A DNA stretch of 19,182 bases from DATJQA01 sp038057515 (GCA_038057515.1 JBBUDB010000028.1:1-19182); one strand, 5' to 3'; counted from the stretch's first letter, positions 1-7,659 are shown. Numbers and translations are program-made. The notes: generated from the sequence alone by a model not told the origin.

Positions 1-5
1 AACCT

Positions 6-1784
6 ATGATTAATCCAGAAACAAGAGATTGTCAGAACTGTAAATCAAGATTCACCATCGAGCCGGAGGATTTTGATTTATTTAAAAAACTCGGGGTGCC
101 ACCGCCGACATTTTGCGTGGAGTGCATCTATCAGAGGCAATTAAGCTTCCGAAACGCCAGAAATTTATATCGGCGGGCAGATTCTATGACCGGGAAAGAA
201 CTGATCTCCATATACTCTCCCGACAAGAAAATGAACGTCATCGAGTCCAAGGCGTGGCATGGCGATTCGTGGGATCCGCTCTCGTATGGCAGAGATTATG
301 ACTTCGGTAGGCCGTTCTTTGAGCAGATCGGCGAACTAATCCACGAAGTCCCGTTCCCGGCAGTGAACAACTGGGATGCGGTGAATAGCGATTACTGCAA
401 CTTCTCCAAGGGCAATAAGAATTGCTATCTGGTTTTCGGCGGCGATTTCAACGAAGACACGCAATACTCCGCTTACAACTTTTATACCAAAAACAGTAGC
501 GATCTTTATTGGGTGAATAAAGGAGAGCTTTGCTACGAACTCGTTGATTCGGAAGGAAATTACCGAACCTCATTCGGCCGATATTTAAGTTCGTGTGTAG
601 ATACTCACTTCGGATTCGAGCTTTCCGGTTGCCAGAACTGCATTGGCTGTCTCAATCTTCGCAATCAGTCCCACTGCTTTTTCAACCAAAAACTTTCCGC
701 GCAAGAGTACGCGGAGAAAGTAAAAGAAATTGATTTTGGAAGCTATCGGACGACGCAAGAACTGCAAACGAAATTTAATGAACTCTATAAAAAATCGATA
801 TTCCGTCCGTTCAAGATCATGAGCTCGGTGAACAGCACGGGCGACAATATCTACAACGCCAAGAACTGCAAAAATTGCTTCGATATCTTCGACGGAGCAG
901 AAGACTGCAAACACATTCTCTTGGCCGCTGGCGGTCTCAAGGATTCTTACGGATGTGGGCATTTGGGCGCAAAGAGCGAACTGATCTATGACTCCTTGAG
1001 TATTTACCCCGCGAGCAACGTGATTGCGTCGTGGATGGTCATTGACGGTCATCACATTCAACATTCAATTAACATAACGAATTGTTCGAACCTCTTTGGC
1101 TGCGTTGGCATGAGAAACAAGCAATACTGCATTTTGAACAAGCAGTACACCAAAGAAGAGTACGAAGCTCTTGTGCCAAAGATCGTTGAGCACATGAAAA
1201 AAATGCCCTATCGCGGCAAGGGGGGCAGGGTATATGGCTATGGGGAGTTCTTCCCGACGGAAATATCGCCGTTCGCTTATAACGAAACGATCGCGTCCGA
1301 ATACTTTCCGCTTACGAAAGAAGAAGTTGAAAAAACCGGATTTGTTTGGAAAGAGCGTGAGGGAAAAGAATATGTAGCGACCATTAAAACCGCCGATATC
1401 CCAGATAATATAAAAGACGTCGAGGATTCGATCTTGAACGAGGTTGTCGAATGCGAACACCACGGAAAATGTACCGATGGGTGCACGACCGCCTTCAAGA
1501 TCATTCCCGCAGAGCTAGCGTTCTATCGGCACATGCCGTTGCCTTTGCCGCGGCTTTGCCCTAATTGTCGTAATGCCCAGAGAATAAAACGGCGCAACCC
1601 GCCGAAGCTATGGCATAAAAAATGTGTCTGTGCCGGAGCAAGCTCGCAAAATAACGCCTACCAGAACACCGTTAAGCATTCCCACGACGCCCAGCCATGT
1701 CCGAACGAATTTGAAACTACCTACCCGCCCGAACGACCAGAGATCATCTACTGCGAGGCCTGCTACAATGCGGAGGTAGTGTAG
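6..1784 (+). CDS. Cysteine-rich multi-zinc-ribbon protein, array paralog 1
   Basis: Function unknown. The 592-aa product has 29 cysteines, no signal peptide and no membrane segment, so it is probably cytoplasmic. The N-terminal zinc ribbon has C9/C12 and C37/C40 around a conserved F-x-I-x-P-E core and resembles the zf-trcl type of probable zinc ribbon (from memory of the family). The middle part has many short Cys/Asn/Tyr repeats (NCYL at 139-142, CKNC at 288-291) and two copies of a GCxGLRNKQY-like motif at about 214-224 and 365-375, each followed by a charged helix (AQEYAEK, KEEYEAL). The C-terminal module repeats the N-terminal pattern (C483, C489/C493, C518/C521, C540/C542), then His558/His560, C565 and C583/C586 in a YCExCYNAEV ending. 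Three paralogs follow directly. The upstream region lies outside the window, so the ribosome binding site of this ATG cannot be judged. Similar Patescibacteria proteins have, as I recall, been auto-named CaiB/BaiF, which this sequence does not support. Confidence 0.88.
   Translation: MINPETRDCQNCKSRFTIEPEDFDLFKKLGVPPPTFCVECIYQRQLSFRNARNLYRRADSMTGKELISIYSPDKKMNVIESKAWHGDSWDPLSYGRDYDFGRPFFEQIGELIHEVPFPAVNNWDAVNSDYCNFSKGNKNCYLVFGGDFNEDTQYSAYNFYTKNSSDLYWVNKGELCYELVDSEGNYRTSFGRYLSSCVDTHFGFELSGCQNCIGCLNLRNQSHCFFNQKLSAQEYAEKVKEIDFGSYRTTQELQTKFNELYKKSIFRPFKIMSSVNSTGDNIYNAKNCKNCFDIFDGAEDCKHILLAAGGLKDSYGCGHLGAKSELIYDSLSIYPASNVIASWMVIDGHHIQHSINITNCSNLFGCVGMRNKQYCILNKQYTKEEYEALVPKIVEHMKKMPYRGKGGRVYGYGEFFPTEISPFAYNETIASEYFPLTKEEVEKTGFVWKEREGKEYVATIKTADIPDNIKDVEDSILNEVVECEHHGKCTDGCTTAFKIIPAELAFYRHMPLPLPRLCPNCRNAQRIKRRNPPKLWHKKCVCAGASSQNNAYQNTVKHSHDAQPCPNEFETTYPPERPEIIYCEACYNAEVV
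1761..1769 (+). promoter_or_regulatory. Possible extended -10 promoter inside the end of paralog 1
   Basis: TGCTACAAT matches an extended -10 (TGnTATAAT, one mismatch). It lies inside the last codons of paralog 1 (Cys-Tyr-Asn) and ends 32 bases before the ATG of paralog 2. No -35 is visible. The Cys-Tyr-Asn codons force most of this pattern, so it could be coincidence. Confidence 0.25.
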
Positions 1785-1801
1785 ATAGCGACACGAGACA
1801 T

Positions 1802-3604
1802 ATGAAACAAGAAACACGGGCCTGTCAAAGTTGCAAAAGACAGTTCACTATCGAGCCCGAAGATTTTGATTTCTACGAAAAAATCAAGGTCCCGCCCCCC
1901 ACCTGGTGCCCAGAGTGCCGCACCAAGCGCCGGCTTATGTTTTGGAACCAGAACAATCTCTTTCGGAAAAAAGACGCCCTGACGGGCAAGGAGATATTCT
2001 CCACCTATCCCGAAGAGGCGAATGTCGTCGTCTACGATCACGACTACTGGTGGTCTGACAAGTGGGACCCTATGTCCCACGGCAAGGAGGTGGACTTTTC
2101 GCGGCCGTTCCTTGCTCAAGTTCAAGAGTTGAATCTCACCGTCCCGTGGCCCGCCAAATCGGTCCAGCAAATGGTTAACAGTGATTACTGTAACCAGGTT
2201 TCGCGGGACAAAAATTGCTATCTCTGCTTCAACGGCAACGATTCGGAAGACAGCGCCTATGGGATCGGTTTCACGACCATGAAGAATTGCCTCGATTTTT
2301 ATACTTCGGCCCGCTCCGAATACTGTTACGAATTATTCGATGTCGGCGATTGCTACCAATCGTTTTACCTTGTTGGTTGCGACAGTTCCAGGAATATCTG
2401 GTTCTCCAAGGACTGTCGAAACTGCCAGGATTGCGTCGGTTGTGTCGGTCTCCGGAACAAGCAATACCACATCTTGAACCAGCCCTATTCAAAAGAAGAG
2501 TACGCGGAAAAGCTCGCGGCCTTAAATCTCGGCTCTTATGCCGCCAACCGCGCCTTCTACGCGCGCGTTAAGGAGCTGTGGCAAAAGATGCCGGTCAAAT
2601 TCATGCATGGCATACAGAACACCGACGTTTTGGGGGAGTATATCTACAACTCAAAGAACGTGAAGTATTCGTTCGGGGTCTACGATGGCGGTGAGAACAT
2701 AAAATACTCGCAAAACATTGCCACCAACATCAAGGACTCTTACGACTACAGTAATTGGGGGTTAAATTCCGAGCTAATATACGACTCCATTAGTGTCGGC
2801 GAGAACTGCCAGAACATAAAATTTTCCTTCGATTGCTGGCCGAACTGCAACGACCTCGAATATTGTCTTTGTTGTCACTCGTCTTCGAACCTTTTTGGCT
2901 GTGTTGGTTTACGCAACAAGCAATACTGTATCTTGAACAAGCAATACTCGAAAGAAGAATATTTTGCCCTACGTGATAAGATCATCGCGCAGATGAACGC
3001 GATGCCATATACCGATAAAGAGGGGAGAAAATACCCGTACGGCGAAATGTTTCCCGCCGAATTCTCGCCACTTGCTTATCCGGAGGCCACTGTCTGCGAC
3101 TATTATCCGCTCACTAAGGAGCAGGCCGTGGCCGAGGGTTTCCTCTGGCGCGAACCGAATCAACGAGAATTTCAAACCTCCATGAACGCCTCCGATCTGC
3201 CCGATCACATTAAAGACGCTCCCGACAGCGTGTTCAAGGAGGCCATCGCGTGCTCGGAGTGTAAGCGCGCTTATCGCATCATCCCGATGGAACTCGATTT
3301 CTATCGGCGTTTTGGTATCCCGCTCCCGCGGACGTGTCACAACTGCCGGTATCGCGAGCGCCTGAAATTCCGGAATCCCATCGCGTGGTACGAGCGACAA
3401 TGCGCCTGCGGCGGCGGGAAATCCCAAGCTCCAAACACCTCCGCCAAAGGCGGATCCGCCTCCGGCGGAAAATCCCAACATGAAAACACCGTAGCGCATT
3501 CTCACGGCGAGAATCCTTGCCCGAACGTCTTCCAAACCACCTACGCCCCCGACCGGCCGGAAATTGTATACTGTGAGAATTGCTATAATGCGGAAGTGGC
3601 CTAA
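1802..3604 (+). CDS. Cysteine-rich multi-zinc-ribbon protein, array paralog 2
   Basis: Function unknown; a 600-aa soluble paralog of its neighbours. The N-terminal zinc ribbon has C8/C11 and C36/C39 (PPPTWCPECR). A YWWSDKWDP motif follows at about 72-80. The central Cys/Asn/Tyr-rich repeats include two GCVGLRNKQY motifs, each followed by a KEEY helix. The C-terminal ribbon (CSEC, then CHNC, then CAC) and a YCENCYNAEVA tail (C591/C594) close the protein. Compared with paralogs 1 and 3 it has 17 extra residues (543-559, rich in Ser, Gly and Lys) encoded by an identical palindromic repeat also present in paralog 4. The start lies 17 bases after the stop of paralog 1 with no strong Shine-Dalgarno sequence. 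A 77-bp patch near 2978-3054 is about 92% identical to paralog 3, well above the surrounding similarity. Confidence 0.88.
   Translation: MKQETRACQSCKRQFTIEPEDFDFYEKIKVPPPTWCPECRTKRRLMFWNQNNLFRKKDALTGKEIFSTYPEEANVVVYDHDYWWSDKWDPMSHGKEVDFSRPFLAQVQELNLTVPWPAKSVQQMVNSDYCNQVSRDKNCYLCFNGNDSEDSAYGIGFTTMKNCLDFYTSARSEYCYELFDVGDCYQSFYLVGCDSSRNIWFSKDCRNCQDCVGCVGLRNKQYHILNQPYSKEEYAEKLAALNLGSYAANRAFYARVKELWQKMPVKFMHGIQNTDVLGEYIYNSKNVKYSFGVYDGGENIKYSQNIATNIKDSYDYSNWGLNSELIYDSISVGENCQNIKFSFDCWPNCNDLEYCLCCHSSSNLFGCVGLRNKQYCILNKQYSKEEYFALRDKIIAQMNAMPYTDKEGRKYPYGEMFPAEFSPLAYPEATVCDYYPLTKEQAVAEGFLWREPNQREFQTSMNASDLPDHIKDAPDSVFKEAIACSECKRAYRIIPMELDFYRRFGIPLPRTCHNCRYRERLKFRNPIAWYERQCACGGGKSQAPNTSAKGGSASGGKSQHENTVAHSHGENPCPNVFQTTYAPDRPEIVYCENCYNAEVA
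3417..3478 (+). repeat. 62-bp in-frame palindromic repeat, copy 1
   Basis: These 62 bases are identical to 7084-7145 in paralog 4. The core at 3440-3469 is two adjacent hairpins, TCCGCC-AAA-GGCGGA and TCCGCC-TCC-GGCGGA. A 9-bp direct repeat AAATCCCAA (3419-3427 and 3470-3478) brackets a 51-bp step, equal to 17 codons. The repeat is read in the same frame in both genes and adds a Ser/Gly/Lys-rich loop between the CxC and HSH metal-ligand motifs. Confidence 0.9.
3581..3589 (+). promoter_or_regulatory. Consensus extended -10 inside the end of paralog 2
   Basis: TGCTATAAT is a perfect extended -10. It lies in the Cys-Tyr-Asn codons near the end of paralog 2 and would start transcription about 55 bases before the ATG of paralog 3. 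No good -35 is seen, which extended -10 promoters often do not need. Confidence 0.4.
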
Positions 3605-3608
3605 CAAT

Positions 3609-3642
3609 ACTATTTTCTTATTCGCGCGAATAAGAAAATAGT
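3609..3642. repeat. 34-bp perfect palindrome between paralogs 2 and 3
   Basis: Two 17-base arms (left arm ACTATTTTCTTATTCGC) are exact reverse complements with no spacer. The palindrome fills most of the 47-bp gap between the stop of paralog 2 and the ATG at 3652. Transcribed, it gives a long A/U-rich hairpin with a GCGC apex. Its 3' edge touches the only weak Shine-Dalgarno-like sequence (GTGAG, 3641-3645). No T-run follows, so a classic intrinsic terminator is unlikely. Confidence 0.9.
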
Positions 3643-3651
3643 GAGATAACC

Positions 3652-5434
3652 ATGAATTCAGAAAATAAAACTTGTCAGAATTGCAAAAACCAGTTCACCA
3701 TCGAACCGGAGGACTTTGATTTTTACGACAAGATAAAAGTTCCGCCGCCGACGTGGTGCCCGGAATGCCGTGCTGTCCGTCGTATGACGTGGCGGAACGA
3801 ACGCACCCTCTATCGCAGAAAGTGCATGGCGACGAAAAAGGACATTATCTCGATGTTCAACCCGAGCGGCAAAACAATCGTCTACGACCGGGATTACTGG
3901 TGGTCTGATAGCTGGAATCAACTTGCCTCCGGGCGGGCATATGATTTTTCCAAACCGTTCTTTGCTCAATTCAGCGAACTACTTGCGGAGGCACCACTAC
4001 CAAACCTTGCGATCACTAACGTTATCAATATCGACTACGCGAACCATAGTCATGATTCAAAGAATTGCTATCTTTTATTCGCTTCCGGTGAATGCGAAGA
4101 TGTTCACTATTCTTCCGGCGCGGCACACTGCAAGGACTCGCTAGATATTTATAATGCGGAACATCTCGAACAATCNNNNNNNNNNCGAACAATCATACGA
4201 AGACGTTTCGTGCTCAAATTCTAGCCGCCTGTTATTCTCGCATGATAGCTCGAACTGCCTTAATGCCCGCTTTCTTGGTTACTGCAAAAACGTCAATGAT
4301 TCTATCGGCTGTTTCAATCTTCGCAATAAATCCCATCACATATTTAACCAGCCCTATTCGAAAAGCGAATTTGAAAAAGAACTCTCGAAACTCGACCTGG
4401 AAAGCTACGTGAATCTTACTAATCTGAAAGGGAGATTTTCTGAATTTTCCAAAACCCAGATTCGGAAAGCGGCCAATATCACTAATTGCACCAATGTTAC
4501 CGGCGATAATCTTTTTGATTCTAAAAATTGTCACTATTGCTTCGATTTATACGGAAAATGCGAAGATTCTAAATACGCCGCGCACGCTTACGACCTCCGT
4601 GATTCTTATGACGGCTATGGCTATGGCGCGAACGCGGAATTACTTTATGAGGGCATTGACACTGGCGTTGATGCTTCCCTCTGTCGTTTTGCTTCGTTCA
4701 CGCATAAGTGTCGCGATACGTGGTACACCTATTGCTGCCACTCTTCTTCGCACCTTTTTGGATGTGTCGGCCTCCGGAACAAAGAGTACTGTATTTTAAA
4801 TAAGCAATATACCAAAGAGGAATACGAAGAACTGTTGCCAAAGATCATCGCGCAAATGAACGCGATGCCTTATACCGATAAGCAGGGGAGGAAGTACCCG
4901 TACGGCGAAATGTTTCCACCAGAGTTTTCGCCATTCGCTTACAACGAAACCATAGCTCAAGAATATTTCCCTCTGACTAAAAACGAGGCGTTAAAACGTG
5001 GTTATCCCTGGAAAGATCCGGACGCTAAGGACTATAAAATAACCAAGAACTCAGCAGAGCTTCCAGACCGAACCAAAGATATTGGTGATGATGTTCTGAA
5101 AGAAACGATAGGTTGCGAGCATGCGGGAAATTGTAATCATCAATGCACTACGGCCTTCCGTATTATCTCGGACGAGCTGTCATTCTATCGTCGCCTAGGA
5201 CTTCCAGTCCCTCGCCTTTGCCCAAACTGCCGAAATTACGAACGATTCAAATTACGGAATCCGATGAAGTTGTGGCATCGCAAATGCATGTGCGATCAGA
5301 AAATCTATAAAAATACCGTAAAACACGAGCACCATCCTGCGGGACCCTGCCCAAACGAACTTGAAACCCCATACGCCCCCGAGAGACCAGAGATTATCTA
5401 CTGCGAATCTTGCTACAACGCCGAAGTGGCTTGA
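3652..5434 (+). CDS. Cysteine-rich multi-zinc-ribbon protein, array paralog 3 (spans assembly gap)
   Basis: Function unknown; third paralog of the array. As deposited, the frame breaks at ten Ns (4176-4185). Removing the Ns together with one copy of the flanking 9-bp repeat (19 bp) joins the two halves into a 587-aa protein, close to the 584-600 aa of the paralogs, and reads through as HLEQSYEDVSC. The gene is therefore probably intact. The N-terminal ribbon has C8/C11 and C36/C39 (PPPTWCPECR), followed by a DYWWSDSWN motif. The middle has two C-rich LRNK motifs (one GCFNLRNK, one GCVGLRNKEY), each followed by a charged helix. The C-terminal module has CEHAGNC, CPNC, CMC, HEH, CPNE and a YCESCYNAEVA tail. 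It lacks the palindromic 17-residue insert of paralogs 2 and 4. It ends with TGA. Confidence 0.85.
4176..4185. other. Scaffold gap of 10 Ns
   Basis: Ten Ns are flanked on both sides by the same nine bases CGAACAATC (4167-4175 and 4186-4194). This is the pattern left when two overlapping contigs are scaffolded without being merged. The real gap length is probably zero, with the repeat present once. Confidence 0.92.
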
Positions 5435-5479
5435 GCCAGAAACAGGCCAAAGTCCCGGGCTGGATAGAGGGGCTGGCAA

Positions 5480-5488
5480 TGCTACAAT
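5480..5488 (+). promoter_or_regulatory. Probable extended -10 promoter of paralog 4
   Basis: TGCTACAAT lies in the 82-bp spacer before paralog 4, with a second TACAAT at 5490-5495. Transcription would start roughly 20 bases before the ATG at 5517. No convincing -35 or Shine-Dalgarno sequence is visible. Confidence 0.4.
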
Positions 5489-5516
5489 CTACAATAGTGG
5501 AGTGGCATAGAAAAAT

Positions 5517-7271
5517 ATGAACAAAACCTGCAAACACTGTTCCGAAAATTTTGAGACTACCGAAGACGACGCTAAGTTCTACGAACGTCTTGATTCTCCG
5601 GCACCGGAATTTTGTCCGTCCTGCCGGATGCGCATACGCCTGGCACACAGGAACGAACGTTCGCTCTATCGCCGGAGCTGCGATTTATGCAAGAAAGAGA
5701 AGATCTCCATCTATCCGCCAGATACGTCTTTTCCGGTCTATTGCAATTCCTGTTGGTGGAGCGACGACTGGGATGTAAAAAGTTTCAGCTTAGACTGGGA
5801 CCCGGACCGGCCATTTTTGGAACAATTCAAGGAATTACAGGCCAAGGTTCCGCGGATTGGCCTTCTCAGTTTGACTAGTATCAATAGCGAATACACCAAC
5901 AATTCCGCAGACAACAAAAACTGCTATCTTCTCTTCGCCGCCGAGCAGAACGAGGACTGTCTATATGGGAGATTGATCCAGCATTGTAAGTCGGTGGTAG
6001 ATGCTTGTTTCGTTTATGACTCTGAGCTTTGTTATGAATGCATTGACTGTCGGCAGTGCTACAACTGCCTGTTCAGCGAAAAATGCCAGACGAGTACTAA
6101 TTTGCTTTTTTGCTCAGATGTCCGCGATTCCCAAAATTGTATTTTGTCCACCAACTTGCGTCATAAATCATATTACATTGAAAATAAACAATATTCCAAG
6201 GAGGATTACGAAAAAAAGAAAAAAGAGATATTGAAATCACGCGAGAACATAGATGCCGCCAAGAAGCGTTTCGAAAAGATCAAATCCGCGGCCTTGATTA
6301 AGAGTGCGTTTCAAACCAAATGCGTGAACGCCACCGGGAATTATCTATTCAACTGTCACGATACCCGTTTTATATTTGATGCCAGTAACGCCAAAAACTG
6401 CGCCTATATGGGGGATGCGGAAGAGCCGATAGATTTCTTGGATGGCAACAATGTTTATTACAAGCCGGAGTTGTGTCTCGATATAATGGGGACACTGCAG
6501 AGCTATAGGTCCAAACACTGCATCTTCATTTTCTATTGCAGTAATATGGAATATTGCGACAACTGTCATAACAGCAATGATTGTTTTGGTTGTATCGGCC
6601 TCAAGAAAAGCAGTTATTGTATCCTTAATAAAACGTATCCCAAGGAGGAGTATGAGAAGCTATTACCCAAATTAATAGAATCAATGAAGAAAGATGGCAG
6701 TTATGGATCCTTCTTCCCGCCCAATATGTCTGTCTACGGCTATAATGAAACTGCTGCTTACGATTTCTTTCCCATTTCGAAAGAAGAGGCACTGAAACTT
6801 GGTTTTCGTTGGCAAGAAAAGATCAGTGGCACATATAACAAGGGAACCGTACCGCTAGATAAAACACCGGGGACTATTGAAGAAGTAGACGAGAGATTCT
6901 TGGGTGAGGTCCTTACTTGCGAGAACTGCTCTAAAAATTTCAGGATAACCCCGGCAGAGTTAGAATTCTATAGGCGAATGCACCTACCTCTGCCGCGAAA
7001 GGATTTCGAATGTCGGCATCAAGAGAGAATGAACAAACGAACGCCCAGAAAGCTCTGGCACCGGACCTGCGCCTGCGGTGGCAGGAAATCCCAAGCTCCA
7101 AACACCTCCGCCAAAGGCGGATCCGCCTCCGGCGGAAAATCCCAATATGAAAATACCGCAATGCATTCTCACGGCACTAACCCCTGCCCCAACGAATTCG
7201 AGACATCCTATTCCCCCAATCGGCCCGAGATTGTCTACTGCGAATCGTGCTACAACGCCGAAGTGGCTTAA
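5517..7271 (+). CDS. Cysteine-rich multi-zinc-ribbon protein, array paralog 4 (most divergent)
   Basis: Function unknown; 584-aa soluble member of the array and the most diverged of the four. The N-terminal ribbon has C5/C8 and C33/C36 (CPSC), plus extra CxxC pairs (C55/C58, C76/C79) around a CWWSDDWD motif. The middle is very rich in Cys, with clusters such as CYECIDCRQCYNC, and holds the conserved GCIGLKKSSYCILNK motif followed by a KEEYEKL helix. In the C-terminal ribbon the first Cys of the CPxC pair is replaced by Asp496 (KDFEC instead of LCPNC), so this site may bind zinc weakly or use another ligand. The tail has HSH, CPNE and YCESCYNAEVA (C575/C578). Residues 527-543 are the 17-residue insert shared with paralog 2. 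An 82-bp promoter-bearing spacer precedes the gene, so it may be transcribed separately from the first three. Confidence 0.87.
   Translation: MNKTCKHCSENFETTEDDAKFYERLDSPAPEFCPSCRMRIRLAHRNERSLYRRSCDLCKKEKISIYPPDTSFPVYCNSCWWSDDWDVKSFSLDWDPDRPFLEQFKELQAKVPRIGLLSLTSINSEYTNNSADNKNCYLLFAAEQNEDCLYGRLIQHCKSVVDACFVYDSELCYECIDCRQCYNCLFSEKCQTSTNLLFCSDVRDSQNCILSTNLRHKSYYIENKQYSKEDYEKKKKEILKSRENIDAAKKRFEKIKSAALIKSAFQTKCVNATGNYLFNCHDTRFIFDASNAKNCAYMGDAEEPIDFLDGNNVYYKPELCLDIMGTLQSYRSKHCIFIFYCSNMEYCDNCHNSNDCFGCIGLKKSSYCILNKTYPKEEYEKLLPKLIESMKKDGSYGSFFPPNMSVYGYNETAAYDFFPISKEEALKLGFRWQEKISGTYNKGTVPLDKTPGTIEEVDERFLGEVLTCENCSKNFRITPAELEFYRRMHLPLPRKDFECRHQERMNKRTPRKLWHRTCACGGRKSQAPNTSAKGGSASGGKSQYENTAMHSHGTNPCPNEFETSYSPNRPEIVYCESCYNAEVA
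7084..7145 (+). repeat. 62-bp in-frame palindromic repeat, copy 2
   Basis: Identical over 62 bases to 3417-3478, in the same reading frame and at the homologous place in the protein, while flanking DNA shows scattered differences. The double hairpin core is at 7107-7136. Confidence 0.9.
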
Positions 7272-7277
7272 GGGGTA

Positions 7278-7283
7278 TATAAT
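7278..7283 (+). promoter_or_regulatory. Possible -10 element for the cutA-like gene
   Basis: A consensus TATAAT sits just after the stop of paralog 4. It would give a leader of about 38 bases that contains a purine-rich Shine-Dalgarno stretch (GGGGGAG, 7310-7316) 11 bases before the ATG. No -35 match is seen. Confidence 0.4.
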
Positions 7284-7327
7284 GACGGCATAGGCGGAAA
7301 GGCCGAAGAGGGGGAGTATTAATTCCC

Positions 7328-7633
7328 ATGATCTACCTGAACGTCACCTATAAATCGATGGCGGAGGCCGAGGAGCTCGCCCGGGAGCTCGTCCGGCGCA
7401 AAGCGGCGGGCATGGTTTCGATCGCGCCGATAAAGTCGATATATCCCTTGGACGGCGAGATTGCCGAGCGCGATGAGGCGCTTTTGAAGGTTATTACCAT
7501 CGATTCTAAGGTGCAGGAGGTGGAGGACATCGTCCGCGAGCTAAGCGACGGAAAAGTCCCGCGCGTTATCTCTTTTTCCTTGCACCGCATCACTCGTGAG
7601 TACAAAGATTGGGTTTCCGGCCACGTCTCCTAA
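7328..7633 (+). CDS. cutA: CutA-like protein (CutA1 family)
   Basis: A 101-aa protein with the length and pattern of CutA1, a small trimeric ferredoxin-like protein linked to divalent-metal tolerance in Escherichia coli, though its real role is unsettled. The match covers the start (IYLNVTYKSMAEAEELAREL), the PIKSIY strand at 34-39, the DGEI turn, and VPRVISFSL followed by a Y-x-x-W helix (92-95). The family's usual Cys in the AACVN segment is Met29 here, and the Tyr-Trp-Trp after PIKSI is reduced to Tyr-Pro-Leu, so copper-type binding through that Cys is not expected. It follows the Cys-rich array by 56 bp. Sharing a metal-handling role with the array is only a guess. Confidence 0.75.
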   Translation: MIYLNVTYKSMAEAEELARELVRRKAAGMVSIAPIKSIYPLDGEIAERDEALLKVITIDSKVQEVEDIVRELSDGKVPRVISFSLHRITREYKDWVSGHVS

Positions 7634-7643
7634 AAACGTCCCG

Positions 7644-7659
7644 CCACTATGTGGTTTTT
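7644..7659 (+). terminator. Weak terminator-like hairpin after the cutA-like gene
   Basis: CCAC-TAT-GTGG is followed at once by five Ts (7655-7659). The stem is only 4 bp and can be lengthened only by wobble and A-T pairs. A second small hairpin (CGAACC-CCA-GGTTCG, 7664-7678) follows, then TTATT. Confidence 0.3.

Noticed and set aside
2969..3607. 212-codon minus-strand frame opposite the end of paralog 2
   Set aside because: It mirrors conserved coding sequence of the array gene, and its Gly-rich part is only the reverse reading of the palindromic repeat.
3652..5434. Two separate partial genes or a pseudogene at paralog 3
   Set aside because: The break coincides with the N gap, and collapsing the flanking 9-bp repeat restores one frame of normal length.
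3417..7145. CRISPR-like or transposon-end interpretation of the two 62-bp repeats
   Set aside because: There are only two copies, 3.6 kb apart, inside genes, with no regular spacers and no transposase or cas gene nearby.
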